The notes under the pieces: model-generated
The model's input: the letters and a program-made list of their open reading frames with translations, nothing else
Database searches by the model: none
What the model was told of the DNA's origin: nothing
Assembly: GCF_900116425.1 (NCBI RefSeq)
Contig: NZ_FPAS01000002.1
Coordinates: 514,537-578,536 of the forward strand
Direction: 5' to 3'
Source of the DNA: Lishizhenia tianjinensis
GTDB taxonomy: Bacteria > Bacteroidota > Bacteroidia > Flavobacteriales_D > Crocinitomicaceae
DNA: 64,000 nt
Made by a program: the position numbers and the translations under genes
Shown here: positions 1 through 9,306 of the stretch, in pieces
Layout of the letters: each line of letters opens with the position of its first letter
Position numbering within the stretch: the stretch's first letter is position 1

Positions 1-621
1 GAGTCTGTATTAACAAACATCCGTGGTATTAAAATCGCTTACCCTTCTACAGGAGCCGATTTAAAAGGATTGATGAAAGCTGCTTTCTACGATCCAAATC
101 CAGTGGTATTGTTAGAGCACAAAGGATTGTACTGGTCTAAGATTCCTGGAACAGAAGGTGCAATGTCTATAGAGCCAGATGAAGATTACGTAATTCCTTT
201 CGGAAAAGCGCGTATCGTTACGGAAGCTACAGAAGAAGCTATTGCCAATGGAGAATCTTGTGCGGTAGTTACTTACGGTAGAGGTGTTTACTGGACTTTA
301 GAAGCTGCGAAGCAATACGAAGGTAGAGTAGAGATTATCGACTTGAGAACCTTGAGTCCGTTAGATATGGATACAATTTACGCTGCAGCAAAACGTCACA
401 ACAAGATGATGTTGGTTACAGAAGAATCTGTAGAAGCGAGTTTCACCTTAGGTTTAGCAGGAAGAATCCAAAGAGAGTGTTTCGAACACTTGGATGCACC
501 GGTTGGACTTTGTGGATCTATCGATACACCAGCGATTCCATTGAACTCAACTTTAGAAGCGACTTTATTACCAAACGCTGAAAAAGTAGGGGTAGAATTA
601 ACAAAATTGTTGAAGTACTAA
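1..621 (+). CDS. 2-oxoacid dehydrogenase E1 component, C-terminal part (5' truncated by window edge)
   Basis: The frame is open from base 1, so the gene begins upstream of the window; about 206 residues are visible. They match the end of the beta half of thiamine-diphosphate-dependent E1 enzymes: the end of the pyrimidine-binding domain (VVLLEHKGLYW) and then the transketolase C-terminal domain (AVVTYGRGVYWTLEAA, IIDLRTLSPLD, LVTEESVEASF). In the family this domain takes part in dimerisation and in E2 contact during oxidative decarboxylation of pyruvate or branched-chain 2-oxoacids. Many Bacteroidota carry a single alpha-beta fused E1, which this could be, but the alpha part is outside the window. 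Substrate cannot be decided from this end. A terminator hairpin follows 25 nt after the stop. Confidence 0.85.
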   Translation, partial: ESVLTNIRGIKIAYPSTGADLKGLMKAAFYDPNPVVLLEHKGLYWSKIPGTEGAMSIEPDEDYVIPFGKARIVTEATEEAIANGESCAVVTYGRGVYWTLEAAKQYEGRVEIIDLRTLSPLDMDTIYAAAKRHNKMMLVTEESVEASFTLGLAGRIQRECFEHLDAPVGLCGSIDTPAIPLNSTLEATLLPNAEKVGVELTKLLKY

Positions 622-644
622 ACTTTAGCTAGAACATAAATTTG

Positions 645-676
645 AAAAGGCTGTCTCGCAAGGGATGGCCTTTTTT
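645..676 (+). terminator. Rho-independent terminator after the E1 gene
   Basis: A stem of about ten pairs (AAGGCTGTCT at 647-656 with the segment at 63-72 of the next line block, 663-672, including three G-U pairs), loop of six, then TTTTTT at 671-676. It lies just after the E1 stop and fits plus-strand termination. Confidence 0.75.
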
Positions 677-677
677 G

Positions 678-733
678 ATTCAAAGATTTAAGAATTCAAA
701 GATTCAAAGATTTGAAAAATTTGAGGACTGAGG
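678..733. repeat. Degenerate short direct repeats (ATTCAAAGAT)
   Basis: ATTCAAAGAT occurs three times, at 678-687, 694-703 and 702-711, interspersed with GATTT(A/G)A variants. The rest of the 233-nt gap (to 854) is low-complexity AT-rich DNA with runs of CACTTTT/ACTTTTGACTT-like words and one GC-richer segment at 727-765; no coding frame is convincing. Confidence 0.6.
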
Positions 734-853
734 TTCGACGCAGGGGAAGTCTCGAAGGCCGACAGATTGATTCTGAGTTTGATTTTTATTTCTCGGCACT
801 TTTACTTTTGACTTGTCACTTTTCTCTTATCACTTATTTTTTTAACCATCAAA

Positions 854-1966
854 CTACTTAACTCCCAGACTCTCCTCAGTAAACCAATGAAAATCATCCT
901 GCAAATAAGGAGACGAACTAAAATCAATTTTTTCAAGTTTTAGTGTATCATCCTCTTTTATCCAAAAACTATTTTGATCTCTTTTAAGAATCTTGTGATA
1001 TGTTTCTTCTGTTCTAAAATTTATATACGAGGCATCTATGCTTAATATATGAAAAGACCTGCTGGTGAAATCACCATCTTTTTCTTCAATTAAAAATGCA
1101 TCTGAATGGAGGTGAATGAAGTGATTTTTATCTCCTTTTATAACATAGCTTTTCGCCCATGATTTTGGGGTGTTATCATTTACAAAGTGTTGAACCGCAC
1201 CTTCTGATATCACAAAAATCATAAAAAAGGAAACCAACCATTTGTTGAGTTGATGGGGTGCTTCTTCTTTGTAGATGAAGACAATTTCTGCGGTGGGGAG
1301 CAATACTTTTTTAAGGTGATTGAAATAAGGACTCAGAGCATAAATACTTTGAGCGAGCAAATAGAGTGAGAGTAATTTTACATTAATGTCGAAACTGAAG
1401 TTGAGTAAGACCACAAAACTCATGGAAAGTAGAGATAGTAGGATGCCCAGTTTGCGTAGATCTTTATTCAATAAAAATAATCCACCGAGTAGTTCAATTG
1501 CACCTGTAACGTGATTGAATAAAGCAGAACTTTGAAGGGTAGACCACAATAATAGATCTTTGGAAAAGTCTTTCAATTCTTTGTGCAGCAAGTTGCCTTC
1601 TACAATGTCAAATTGTCCTCCTATGATTTTGTCTAAGCCATATTTAATCATGAAAAAGGAGAGCACAAGTAGGTTTGCTTTGTAGAGAAAGCCAATGATT
1701 TTCTCTTTGTGTAGCTTTGATTTTAGGAGAAGTAAACCTATGATAATGCTGAATACAAAAACTAAACTTAGAGATAGGTATTGCAACTTTCCATCCGATA
1801 GAAATTGTGGGTTGTATGCTATGTTGAAGCTGTTTGCTAGGAATTGAAGCAAGGGAGCAATTACGGGATAAAACAACCCTTCCCGTAAATTGAAAGTCCA
1901 ATAAGGGAAGGGAAGAACTATAAAATTGAGGAATAAAAAAAGTCCTACGAATAGTTTAAGCTTCAT
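854..1966 (-). CDS. DoxX-like polytopic membrane protein
   Basis: The preferred start is ATG at 1966 (MKLKLFVGLF), 370 aa; an in-frame ATG at 2032 would add 22 residues inside the preceding gene. At least six to seven hydrophobic helices occupy residues 1-230. The segment GAIELLGGLFLL, then a conserved N and DINVKLLSLYLL, resembles DoxX/DoxD-type proteins. The last 110 residues are soluble and hydrophilic. It overlaps the upstream gene by 11 nt (start inside its 3' end), so the pair is probably co-transcribed and translationally coupled. Function is unknown; DoxX relatives have been tied to redox or sulfur chemistry, which is not shown here. Confidence 0.65.
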   Translation of the reverse strand: MKLKLFVGLFLFLNFIVLPFPYWTFNLREGLFYPVIAPLLQFLANSFNIAYNPQFLSDGKLQYLSLSLVFVFSIIIGLLLLKSKLHKEKIIGFLYKANLLVLSFFMIKYGLDKIIGGQFDIVEGNLLHKELKDFSKDLLLWSTLQSSALFNHVTGAIELLGGLFLLNKDLRKLGILLSLLSMSFVVLLNFSFDINVKLLSLYLLAQSIYALSPYFNHLKKVLLPTAEIVFIYKEEAPHQLNKWLVSFFMIFVISEGAVQHFVNDNTPKSWAKSYVIKGDKNHFIHLHSDAFLIEEKDGDFTSRSFHILSIDASYINFRTEETYHKILKRDQNSFWIKEDDTLKLEKIDFSSSPYLQDDFHWFTEESLGVK

Positions 1967-2414
1967 GCTTTTTAATTTGGATAAAAGGAAGGAAGGCGAG
2001 CAAGAATAGGCTGTAGTACCATGGAATTCCACTTTTCTTTGTTTTCATGGATTTCGATTTTCTTTCTTTCTCGTAGGTGTCGAAGTTAATCATGACATGT
2101 CCGCCAAACATACGCTGATTAATTTCATCTGTTGTTGCTTCATAATTTTTTACAAACTCCAAGTTGCACAGGGTGTCTACATCTGCTTGGTTTATGTTAA
2201 ACCTTTTGTGCGCAAGAATGCAACCTTCGCCCCAATACTCTAGTGTGTCGTAACTACTAATGGGCTTGTAATCCACGGGTATGCCAAAGTTGTGGTCTTG
2301 AGAGGAGCGAATGTCGCGTTGGGTTAAATGATGTTTTTCTAGGTTAATTCGTGCGGTTTGTCCCACCGAAAAGAAGGAGAGCAAACTGCTAATGATAATA
2401 ATTTTTGTTTTCAT
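1956..2414 (-). CDS. Small exported protein with C-terminal membrane helix, unknown function
   Basis: The start is placed at ATG 2414 (MKTKIIIISSLLSFFSVGQ), which begins a normal signal peptide; the longer frame to 2450 adds 12 unlikely residues. The protein is 152 aa: signal peptide, a soluble domain with two cysteines (EGCIL, DTLCNL), then a basic segment (KERKSKSMKTKKSG) and one helix (WYYSLFLLAFLPFIQ) near the end. The topology suggests a periplasmic domain anchored at its C-terminus. The DoxX-like gene starts within its last codons. I do not recognise a family. Confidence 0.6.
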   Translation of the reverse strand: MKTKIIIISSLLSFFSVGQTARINLEKHHLTQRDIRSSQDHNFGIPVDYKPISSYDTLEYWGEGCILAHKRFNINQADVDTLCNLEFVKNYEATTDEINQRMFGGHVMINFDTYEKERKSKSMKTKKSGIPWYYSLFLLAFLPFIQIKKHEA

Positions 2415-2570
2415 GTTTTTGAGTTTGCAAACTGTACAACAGGCTTTCAAAAAGGTTCAATTGTAGATATTAACAAATAGCAGCGTAAAACCTTTTTGTA
2501 TTGTTGATAAATGGCCTTTAATAGGACTTAACTTTATACTTGAAATTCCATTTTGGAGCAAACTCGGGTT

Positions 2571-3497
2571 ATGAAATTAGAACGCCAATACAGCCTACAA
2601 GAAATCGCAGCAATACTAGATTGTAAATTCATAGGAGATCCTAATCACGTGGTGGAGGGACTGAACGAAATTCACAGGGTTGTGGAGGGAGATATCGTTT
2701 TTGTGGATCACCCGAAGTATTATAAAAAAGCTCTAAACAGTGCGGCAACCACTATTTTGATAGATCAGGAAGTTGATTTCCCAGAAGGAAAAGCATTGTT
2801 AGTGTCTGATGCTCCTTTTGATGATTTTAACCGTTTGACCAAACATTTTAGACCCTTTCAAGCTCAAACAGGAGAAATTTCTTCAGGAAGTGATATCCAT
2901 GAGAGTGTGGTTCTTTATCCCAATGTTTTTGTGGGTAAAAATGTGCAAATAGGCGAAGGTTCTATTATTTATCCTGGGGCGGTAATTATGGACAATACGC
3001 GCATAGATAAGCATGTAATTGTAGGTCCGAATTCTGTGGTTGGACATTCTGCTTTTTATTACAAGAAGAAAGGTGTAGAATACGATAGAATGCACACGTG
3101 TGGTGGGGTTTGGTTACAAGATAATGTGGAGTTGGGAGCTATGTGTACTATAGATGCCGGAGTAACTTCTTTAACCATCATTGGAGAAGGTTCTAAGCTT
3201 GATAATCAAGTGCACATTGGTCATGACACAGAAATAGGTAAACACTGTTTATTCGCTGCTAATGTTGGAATTGCAGGATGTGTGAACATAGAAGATAGGG
3301 TTACCATTTGGGGACAAGTGGGTTGTACCAGTGATGTTACGGTAGGTGAAGGAGCGATTATCATGGCCCAATCTGGTATTTCTAAAAGTTTAGAAGGTGG
3401 TAAGTCTTACTTTGGTTCTCCTTGTCAAGAATTGAGGGTGGCCTACAGAGAAATGGCTGCGGTTAGACGTTTGCCTGAAATCATAGAAAATTTATGA
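2571..3497 (+). CDS. lpxD: UDP-3-O-(3-hydroxyacyl)glucosamine N-acyltransferase, short LpxD type
   Basis: 308 aa from ATG 2571; an upstream in-frame TTG at 2553 is less likely. The N-terminal domain (about 1-100) has the LpxD nucleotide-binding fold pattern (YSLQEIAAIL, GDIVFVDHPKYYKKAL). It is followed by a left-handed beta helix of hexapeptide repeats (about 105-290) with the family His in IGHDTEIG (His218) and AANVGIAG. LpxD adds the second 3-hydroxyacyl chain in lipid A synthesis, in the cytoplasm with acyl-ACP. At 308 aa it is shorter than the usual roughly 340, as in a second LpxD-like paralogue seen in some Bacteroidota, so it may be an LpxD paralogue with a different acceptor. The stop overlaps the next start (ATGA). 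Confidence 0.78.
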   Translation: MKLERQYSLQEIAAILDCKFIGDPNHVVEGLNEIHRVVEGDIVFVDHPKYYKKALNSAATTILIDQEVDFPEGKALLVSDAPFDDFNRLTKHFRPFQAQTGEISSGSDIHESVVLYPNVFVGKNVQIGEGSIIYPGAVIMDNTRIDKHVIVGPNSVVGHSAFYYKKKGVEYDRMHTCGGVWLQDNVELGAMCTIDAGVTSLTIIGEGSKLDNQVHIGHDTEIGKHCLFAANVGIAGCVNIEDRVTIWGQVGCTSDVTVGEGAIIMAQSGISKSLEGGKSYFGSPCQELRVAYREMAAVRRLPEIIENL

Positions 3498-4729
3498 TAG
3501 AAGATGCCATATTCCATCGTTTAGAGGATGAGCTTTTATTGAAAGATATTAAGCTCAACTCCCTGTTGGAAATAACCAAGAGTATCAACGATAATATGTC
3601 GGTTGAAAACTTGGTGAGCATCTACACCTTTATCCTCAAAGAACAACTCGGCTTTCAACGCTTTGTGATGTTTCATAAGGATGAACATTGGAAGTGTTTA
3701 ATAAAGGAAGGATACAAAGGAAGAGTAAAGGATGTGAACGTAGAAGAAGATCTTTTGCGCTTCAAAGAAATCACGGTTATAGAATCCAGCCACATAAGGG
3801 TATTGAATGATTTTGATTTCATTGTGCCCATTATACAGGGAGAGCATGCTTTGGCTTTTCTGCTCATAGCCGGTTTCGAAGACCATACCTTAAAACCGAG
3901 TTCTACACTTGCGAACTTGTCTTTTATTCAAACCTTGACCAATATCATTGCCGTAGCCATAGAAAACAAGCGTTTGGCCAAGGAAGAGTTAAAGCAAGAA
4001 CGCATACGTAAAGATTTGGAAGTAGCCAGAGAGATGCAGCGTTTGTTGTTTCCTTCTCACTTGCCTTCTGATAAGCGCATAGACTTGGCAGCGACCTATA
4101 AATCACGCCATGAAGTAGGAGGAGATTACTACGATTTTATACGTATTTCCGATGATGAATTCATAGTATGTATAGGCGATGTATCTGGAAAAGGAATAGG
4201 TGCAGCCATGCTTATGGCAAGTTTCCAAGCTACCTTAAGAACACTTATTTCACTGGGTAAATTAGATTTGAAATACCTCATACATGCCTTAAATGAAAAG
4301 GTGATGCAGGGAGCTAAGGGAGAGAAGTTTATTACTTTCTTCATTGGTCGTTATAACTCCAAGACACGCAAGTTTACCTATATCAACGCTGGGCATAATC
4401 ATCCTTTTATCACTAATGGGAAGGTGTCGCGATCTTTAGATAAGGGTTGTATAGGACTGGGAATGCTTGAGGAAATTCCTTTCTTAGAACAAGATGAGGT
4501 GGAAATTACAAGCAATTCAACACTGGTGTTATATACAGATGGGGTAGTAGAACTTGAGAATGAAGAGGGAGAGTTTTTTGAAATGGAAAGGTTGAAAAAA
4601 CTCATTCGTAATTACTATCCTTTGAACATGGAAGATTTGAATAATCTTTTGTTTTCTAAATTGGATGAGTGGAGAGGCAAGAAGGATTATGTAGATGATA
4701 CAGCCATCTTTAGCTGTAGAATTTTTTAA
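3494..4729 (+). CDS. GAF-like / SpoIIE-family PP2C serine phosphatase
   Basis: 411 aa. Residues about 15-165 look like a GAF-type sensory domain; a coiled-coil linker (KEELKQERIRKDLEVAREMQ) leads into a PPM/SpoIIE phosphatase domain with metal-binding motifs EVGGDYYDF (about 205), GDVSGKG (about 227), INAGHN, YTDGVVE (about 346) and DDTAIF (about 401). Such proteins dephosphorylate anti-anti-sigma-like or other phosphoserine partners; no STAS or anti-sigma kinase gene is adjacent, so the substrate is unknown. It is translationally coupled to lpxD by an ATGA overlap, linking it in expression to lipid A synthesis. Its 3' end overlaps the convergent lipoprotein gene by 4 nt. Confidence 0.85.
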   Translation: MIEDAIFHRLEDELLLKDIKLNSLLEITKSINDNMSVENLVSIYTFILKEQLGFQRFVMFHKDEHWKCLIKEGYKGRVKDVNVEEDLLRFKEITVIESSHIRVLNDFDFIVPIIQGEHALAFLLIAGFEDHTLKPSSTLANLSFIQTLTNIIAVAIENKRLAKEELKQERIRKDLEVAREMQRLLFPSHLPSDKRIDLAATYKSRHEVGGDYYDFIRISDDEFIVCIGDVSGKGIGAAMLMASFQATLRTLISLGKLDLKYLIHALNEKVMQGAKGEKFITFFIGRYNSKTRKFTYINAGHNHPFITNGKVSRSLDKGCIGLGMLEEIPFLEQDEVEITSNSTLVLYTDGVVELENEEGEFFEMERLKKLIRNYYPLNMEDLNNLLFSKLDEWRGKKDYVDDTAIFSCRIF

Positions 4730-5187
4730 AAGAGAAATACCTCTATTTCGTACGAGTTATCTACAGCGGGTATCAAAGCCCAGTTCATTGTATTAACGTA
4801 GAAATCACAGCCTTCTTCACATTCATTAATGGTGATGGAATAGTTCACAAATTTTCCTACATCATCGCGCTGTACATCTCTTAAAAAAGTGGTAGAACAC
4901 AAGGTACTGGTGCGTGTCCCAATCAAAGAATACTGATCAAAATTGATGGCTTCAAAGGTATCACCTCCGTCAAAACTAACTGTACAAGTACCGTATTCCT
5001 CATTCATGTCTTGGGTTCTGATAATTATTCCTTCTCCATCGTCTAAATGCGATTTTAGATAGGTAGAATTGATGAGCACATCCTGTACAATGAGTCCAGT
5101 ATTTTCGTTTGCCGGTAAATCGCAAGTTTTAGAACATGCCGTTAGAAGCAAGAGCAGTAGTGGTATGAAGCGAAGTAGTGATTTCAT
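4726..5187 (-). CDS. Small lipoprotein, unknown function
   Basis: 153 aa. A signal sequence (MKSLLRFIPLLLLLL) ends in a lipobox LTAC, giving an N-terminal lipid-modified cysteine. The mature part has a further five or more cysteines (CDLP, GTCTVSFDGG, STLCSTTF, NECEEGCDFYV) and an all-beta look. It starts 1 nt after the lptB stop and so is probably on the lptB transcript. Function is not known; location downstream of an LPS-export ATPase is suggestive only. Confidence 0.65.
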   Translation of the reverse strand: MKSLLRFIPLLLLLLTACSKTCDLPANENTGLIVQDVLINSTYLKSHLDDGEGIIIRTQDMNEEYGTCTVSFDGGDTFEAINFDQYSLIGTRTSTLCSTTFLRDVQRDDVGKFVNYSITINECEEGCDFYVNTMNWALIPAVDNSYEIEVFLF

Positions 5188-5188
5188 T

Positions 5189-5920
5189 TTAAACCTTTTT
5201 TCTTAATTCAAAGTTTTGACCAAGATACACTTTTCTAACCTTTTCATCTTCAGCTAATTCTTCAGCTGTTCCAGATTTTAATATTTGTCCTTCGAAAAGT
5301 AAGTAGGCTCTATCTGTAATGGAAAGCGTTTCCTGTACGTTGTGATCGGTAATCAAAATACCAATATTTCTATTTTTTAAGTCGGCAACTATGCTTTGTA
5401 TATCTTCTACAGCTATGGGGTCAACACCTGCAAAAGGTTCATCCAATAAAACGAACTTAGGGTCTGTAGCCAAAGCTCTAGCAATTTCAGTTCTTCGTTT
5501 TTCACCTCCTGATAAGCGAGAGCCTAGGTTTTTTCTAACGTGACCTAAACTGAATTCAGAAATTAATTGTTCTAGTTTTTCATGGCGCTCAGCTTTGTTC
5601 AAATCCGTCATTTCTAAAATAGCCATGATGTTGTCTTCCACACTCAATTTTCTAAAAACAGAAACTTCTTGTGGCAAGTATCCTATACCTAGTTGAGATC
5701 TCTTGTACATGGGCATTTTGGTGATTTCTTCAGTGTCTAAGTATACCTTACCTTCATCGGGTTTCACCAATCCTACAATCATGTAAAATGAAGTTGTTTT
5801 TCCCGCACCGTTAGGGCCCAATAAACCAACAATTTCTCCTTGGTTTACTTCTATACTTACCCCTTTCACTACCTTTCTTCCTTTGTAGCTTTTTTTGATC
5901 TCCTCAGTTCTTAACTTCAT
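5189..5920 (-). CDS. lptB: LPS export ABC transporter ATP-binding protein LptB
   Basis: 243 aa, a normal length. Walker [10 protein letters not shown] (35-43), Q-loop YLPQ (Gln84), signature LSGGE (136-140), Walker B FVLLDE (Asp160-Glu161) and switch His193 in ITDHN are all present. LptB powers LptFG in moving LPS from the inner membrane to the LptC/A bridge. No lptF/G/A/C gene is adjacent, as is common in Bacteroidota. A TAnnTTTG box on the minus strand (5951-5958) precedes it. Confidence 0.93.
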   Translation of the reverse strand: MKLRTEEIKKSYKGRKVVKGVSIEVNQGEIVGLLGPNGAGKTTSFYMIVGLVKPDEGKVYLDTEEITKMPMYKRSQLGIGYLPQEVSVFRKLSVEDNIMAILEMTDLNKAERHEKLEQLISEFSLGHVRKNLGSRLSGGEKRRTEIARALATDPKFVLLDEPFAGVDPIAVEDIQSIVADLKNRNIGILITDHNVQETLSITDRAYLLFEGQILKSGTAEELAEDEKVRKVYLGQNFELRKKV

Positions 5921-5950
5921 CAGCTATTTGTTGCGTATTGCTCTTCCTCA

Positions 5951-5958
5951 CAAATTTA
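5951..5958 (-). promoter_or_regulatory. Putative -7 box for lptB
   Basis: Reads TAAATTTG on the minus strand, a full TAnnTTTG match, 30 nt before the lptB ATG. The nearest TTTG upstream (5983-5986) is 24 nt away, slightly long for the -33 element. Confidence 0.5.
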
Positions 5959-5968
5959 ATTTTCTCGT

Positions 5969-8425
5969 TTAAAAACTGAAAACAAATTTTGCTCTTATCG
6001 TAAAGGGCGACCTTCCATCTGTAAGGTGGGTTAATCTCCATATGGCATCAATTCTACCAAACTTAAGTATGTTTTCTATACCTATTCCCGTTTCTACGTA
6101 AGGAATGTTGCCAAACATCTTTGTATTTGGAGGTAGGATCATTTCTTTAATGTGCCTATCACTAATGCTTCCGTAAACACCTCTGGCACTGGTAACCAAT
6201 CGCCATTTAAAGGTGTTGATTAATGGAACTCTATCCAAGATAAATCCATCCCAATGGTGCTCTAAATGCATGCCCACATACTTATCGGAGATAAACTCGA
6301 AGAAATCCATTTTATTGTAAGCTTCTGTCTGCAACCATAAAGATTGACTCCCTTCGTGTACTTTTAAGAAAGGATAAGCCGCATTTCCTTCAATAATACC
6401 TGCGTAAATGTTGTAATTCAATTTACCAAGCAATCCTATTTTAGGGGTATGAAGTATTTGTCCTTCGAATTTTTGATAGTTGTAATCAGCGCCTAAAATT
6501 CCTTTTACCCCAACCACAGTTTGAAAAGAGAATATGGGCCATTTAGATCCCATAGAAGTTCTGTCAAAAGAACCCGAAAGGAACTCTTCGTTTTTACCAT
6601 ACCTTACTTTTACGGTAAATTCAGTGGTTTGAAGTCTATTAATGGTTTCTATTCCAGAAGGTGTATTTCTTTGGTAAATGGCATTCCCAAGTGGAGTAAA
6701 TTCCTTCCATTCTGTACCAAAGGTTAAAATAAGATCTTTCTTAACGTCTTTCTCTAACTTAAGTCCAGCGCGTTCCACAAAGGTAAGCTTGTCCAAAGGT
6801 GCTGTACGCAACAAGGCACCGAAGGTAGCACCAACATCTGCGGCACTGGGTGCTAAACCAATTTGTTCTATGTCGTAATTGTAATACAGCGAGAGTATCC
6901 CACGTTTTTTAGGGGTGATGTTATACCTTACTTTTCCACCGTATTTGAAGCGCTCGTCTCTAAATCCATAGGCTAAATTTCCACTAAACTCTATACGTTT
7001 ACTAAAGTCGTTTGATGTTCTTAATTGTAGTTGGTTTCTGATGCCTTCTACAGGGTTGTAACCGATTAAACTTTGGTAATTCCCTAGCTCAATTTTCCCC
7101 CAAGGATAATAACCTGTGGTTAACATGTAGGTGGTGTTTTTTACGGCATTAAAGAAACGGGTGTTGTTGAGAGAATCTACCATTTCTTGAATACCTTCTT
7201 CAGTTGCACTTAACGGCTCATGCCTGTTCTCTTGCCAGAATTCTTCTGATTTCTGGGTAGCGTCTTCGGCTACTTCAACATTATCGTTGGATTTGTAAAA
7301 ATCAAGTTCGTGTGGTTGATTGATGACAAACTTCTTACGCGTAGTTAGTTTCCTTCCATAAAATCCTACCACTTGAGATTTTTTCGCGACGTTAAAATCT
7401 ATCACCAATTTATCTCGGGTAAGCATCCAAACTTCTTTTTCTACTTGGTCAAATTCCTGCTCTATGTAGAAGTCTTTTATGAAGTTAATGTTGGCCTTTT
7501 CAGCAACAGTCGCTTTCCATGATTTTACAGCGTAAGTAGTATCATGCACCCACATTTCTCCCACAAAGCTTAAATCTCCTCTGGTTTTAGGCCTGAAACT
7601 CATCTTGTAGCACCAGTTACCCTCTATGGTAGCACTGTCTTCTAAAACGAAATAGTAAAAGCTGCGGGCAAAACCGGCTATGGGACTAATGAAAGATTTA
7701 TCAAAAATGGTGATGTAATTGTCATACACATTTATGTCTTGGTACATTTCACCGGTAAACTGACTCAATTCTAAATTGTCAACCCCCGTAACTCTCGAGG
7801 CGATCATGACCTCCTTTTTACGGTTGGGATTGGTGCGGTAATAAAAGTTAGAGAAGGATTCTGACATGATCATGGGCAGTATCATTCCCGTGGTATCACT
7901 GTCTAGGTAATCTGCTAAAACATCGAGTTTTTGGACTACTTTTCTTTGCTCAAACTCTTCGCTTAAGTTGTTTAAATCGAGTTGAATTTTATTGTAAGAT
8001 TCAAACTCATAAGCCTCTAATTTCTCTTTGTTGTTGATCTTTTTGTTGCGAACAATTTTTTTGTGAAGTAAAGTAGAGGGTGATTCATCTGGAGGCAGAA
8101 TGTTGACTTCCTCCATCTCTAAAATTAGAGGAGATAAAGCGATTTCGAAAACCTGCTCGTCCTTGATGTCTGTATCTATATAGAGTGAATAGGTTTGATA
8201 ACCCGATGCTCGTATGATTAAAGAATCGGATACATAGTAACTCTCGATGGAAAAGTTTCCATCAAAATCAGTAGTTGTACCTGTTTTGGTATCCTGGAAA
8301 AATACTTTTGCCAGTGGAATAGCCTCTTTCGTGTCACCATCGAAAACCCTTCCTTTAACTTTGGTGGTTTGCGAAAAAGTGAAGAGGGCTATACAACAAT
8401 TAATGAGGATAATTAGCGCTTTCAT
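5969..8425 (-). CDS. DUF5686/CarboxypepD_reg-like outer-membrane protein
   Basis: 818 aa. Signal peptide (ending IALFTFSQ), a CarboxypepD_reg-like beta-sandwich at about 20-110 (GRVFDGDTKEAIPLAKVFF, TTTDFDGNFSI), then a long DUF5686 region and a C-terminal section rich in alternating aromatic/polar strands ending in VFSF, as in an outer-membrane barrel. Large Bacteroidota family of unknown biochemical role; no TonB box or plug domain is evident, so it is not a standard TonB receptor. It lies between tatC and lptB, separated by 88 and 48 nt. Confidence 0.8.
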   Translation of the reverse strand: MKALIILINCCIALFTFSQTTKVKGRVFDGDTKEAIPLAKVFFQDTKTGTTTDFDGNFSIESYYVSDSLIIRASGYQTYSLYIDTDIKDEQVFEIALSPLILEMEEVNILPPDESPSTLLHKKIVRNKKINNKEKLEAYEFESYNKIQLDLNNLSEEFEQRKVVQKLDVLADYLDSDTTGMILPMIMSESFSNFYYRTNPNRKKEVMIASRVTGVDNLELSQFTGEMYQDINVYDNYITIFDKSFISPIAGFARSFYYFVLEDSATIEGNWCYKMSFRPKTRGDLSFVGEMWVHDTTYAVKSWKATVAEKANINFIKDFYIEQEFDQVEKEVWMLTRDKLVIDFNVAKKSQVVGFYGRKLTTRKKFVINQPHELDFYKSNDNVEVAEDATQKSEEFWQENRHEPLSATEEGIQEMVDSLNNTRFFNAVKNTTYMLTTGYYPWGKIELGNYQSLIGYNPVEGIRNQLQLRTSNDFSKRIEFSGNLAYGFRDERFKYGGKVRYNITPKKRGILSLYYNYDIEQIGLAPSAADVGATFGALLRTAPLDKLTFVERAGLKLEKDVKKDLILTFGTEWKEFTPLGNAIYQRNTPSGIETINRLQTTEFTVKVRYGKNEEFLSGSFDRTSMGSKWPIFSFQTVVGVKGILGADYNYQKFEGQILHTPKIGLLGKLNYNIYAGIIEGNAAYPFLKVHEGSQSLWLQTEAYNKMDFFEFISDKYVGMHLEHHWDGFILDRVPLINTFKWRLVTSARGVYGSISDRHIKEMILPPNTKMFGNIPYVETGIGIENILKFGRIDAIWRLTHLTDGRSPFTIRAKFVFSF

Positions 8426-8513
8426 TTATAGGTCTAAAGTTAATGCTTTCAACCAAAAATTGAATAAGGCGCCTGTTAATAATTCACCAAAAGTTGTACT
8501 GCTTTATTATTCT

Positions 8514-9302
8514 TTAGGATTGCTTGATTAATTGTTCTTTCTCTACTCTTTTAGAGAGGATAATACCTATCTCATAAAGAATTAGGATGGGAATAGAAAC
8601 AATAATTTGAGATATGAAATCTGGAGGAGTGATGATGGCACTCAAAACCAAAACTCCAACAATAGCATGCTTTCTGTATTTTTTCAAGAAGGCAGGAGTA
8701 ACAATTCCTATCTTCGAAAGTAAGAAGATAACTACGGGTAATAAGAATAAAAGTCCTGTATAGAATACCGTAGAAGTAATTAAACTCACATAAGAATCTA
8801 TTCCTGGGTTGGTTTCTATGTCTGGACTTATTCTGAATTCTCCAAAGAATTGCACACACATAGGAGCTACTACGAAGTAACCAAATAACACTCCGAAGAA
8901 GAACAAAAGGCTCACGTAAAAAACAATTCCAGAGAATGTTTTTCTTTCATTTTGACGTAAACCGGGTTTAACAAAGCTCCACAGTTGGTAGAATACATAA
9001 GGGAAAGCAATGATGAATCCTCCTAAAAAGGAAATCAATAAAGCATAGCTAAATTGTGAGGTCATTTTCAAACCTTGTGCTTTAACGGGAGTTACCTCTA
9101 CACAAAGATTTACGTATTCACACATCACTCTATAACTAATGAAGTTTTCAGAGTTCATAGATAAAAAGATGTTATCCATGATCCATTCTAGGCAAACAAA
9201 TAAGCCAATGGCCAACACCACAATAGCAATTACTGAACGTACCAAGCGCCAACGTAATTCCTCGAGGTGTTCTAAAAACGACATTTCATTTCCTTCTTCC
9301 AT
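8514..9302 (-). CDS. tatC: Twin-arginine translocase subunit TatC
   Basis: 262 aa with six predicted membrane helices. The family N-terminal motif FLEHLEELRWR and the periplasmic/cytoplasmic pattern (FYQLWSFVKPGL, ERK, FGYFVVAP, ITPPDF) are clear. TatC is the receptor for folded twin-arginine substrates in the inner membrane. No tatA/B is adjacent, which is usual in this phylum. Two starts are possible: ATG 9302 (MEEGNEMSF) or ATG 9284 (MSFLEH). A perfect -7 box ends 4 nt before 9302, so the first start would be on a leaderless mRNA and the second would have a leader of about 18 nt. Confidence 0.93.
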   Translation of the reverse strand: MEEGNEMSFLEHLEELRWRLVRSVIAIVVLAIGLFVCLEWIMDNIFLSMNSENFISYRVMCEYVNLCVEVTPVKAQGLKMTSQFSYALLISFLGGFIIAFPYVFYQLWSFVKPGLRQNERKTFSGIVFYVSLLFFFGVLFGYFVVAPMCVQFFGEFRISPDIETNPGIDSYVSLITSTVFYTGLLFLLPVVIFLLSKIGIVTPAFLKKYRKHAIVGVLVLSAIITPPDFISQIIVSIPILILYEIGIILSKRVEKEQLIKQS

Positions 9303-9306
9303 AGTG

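Noticed and set aside
2535-2542. TATACTTG as an lpxD -7 box
   Set aside because: One mismatch and no TTTG or TTG within 17-23 nt; too weak to list.
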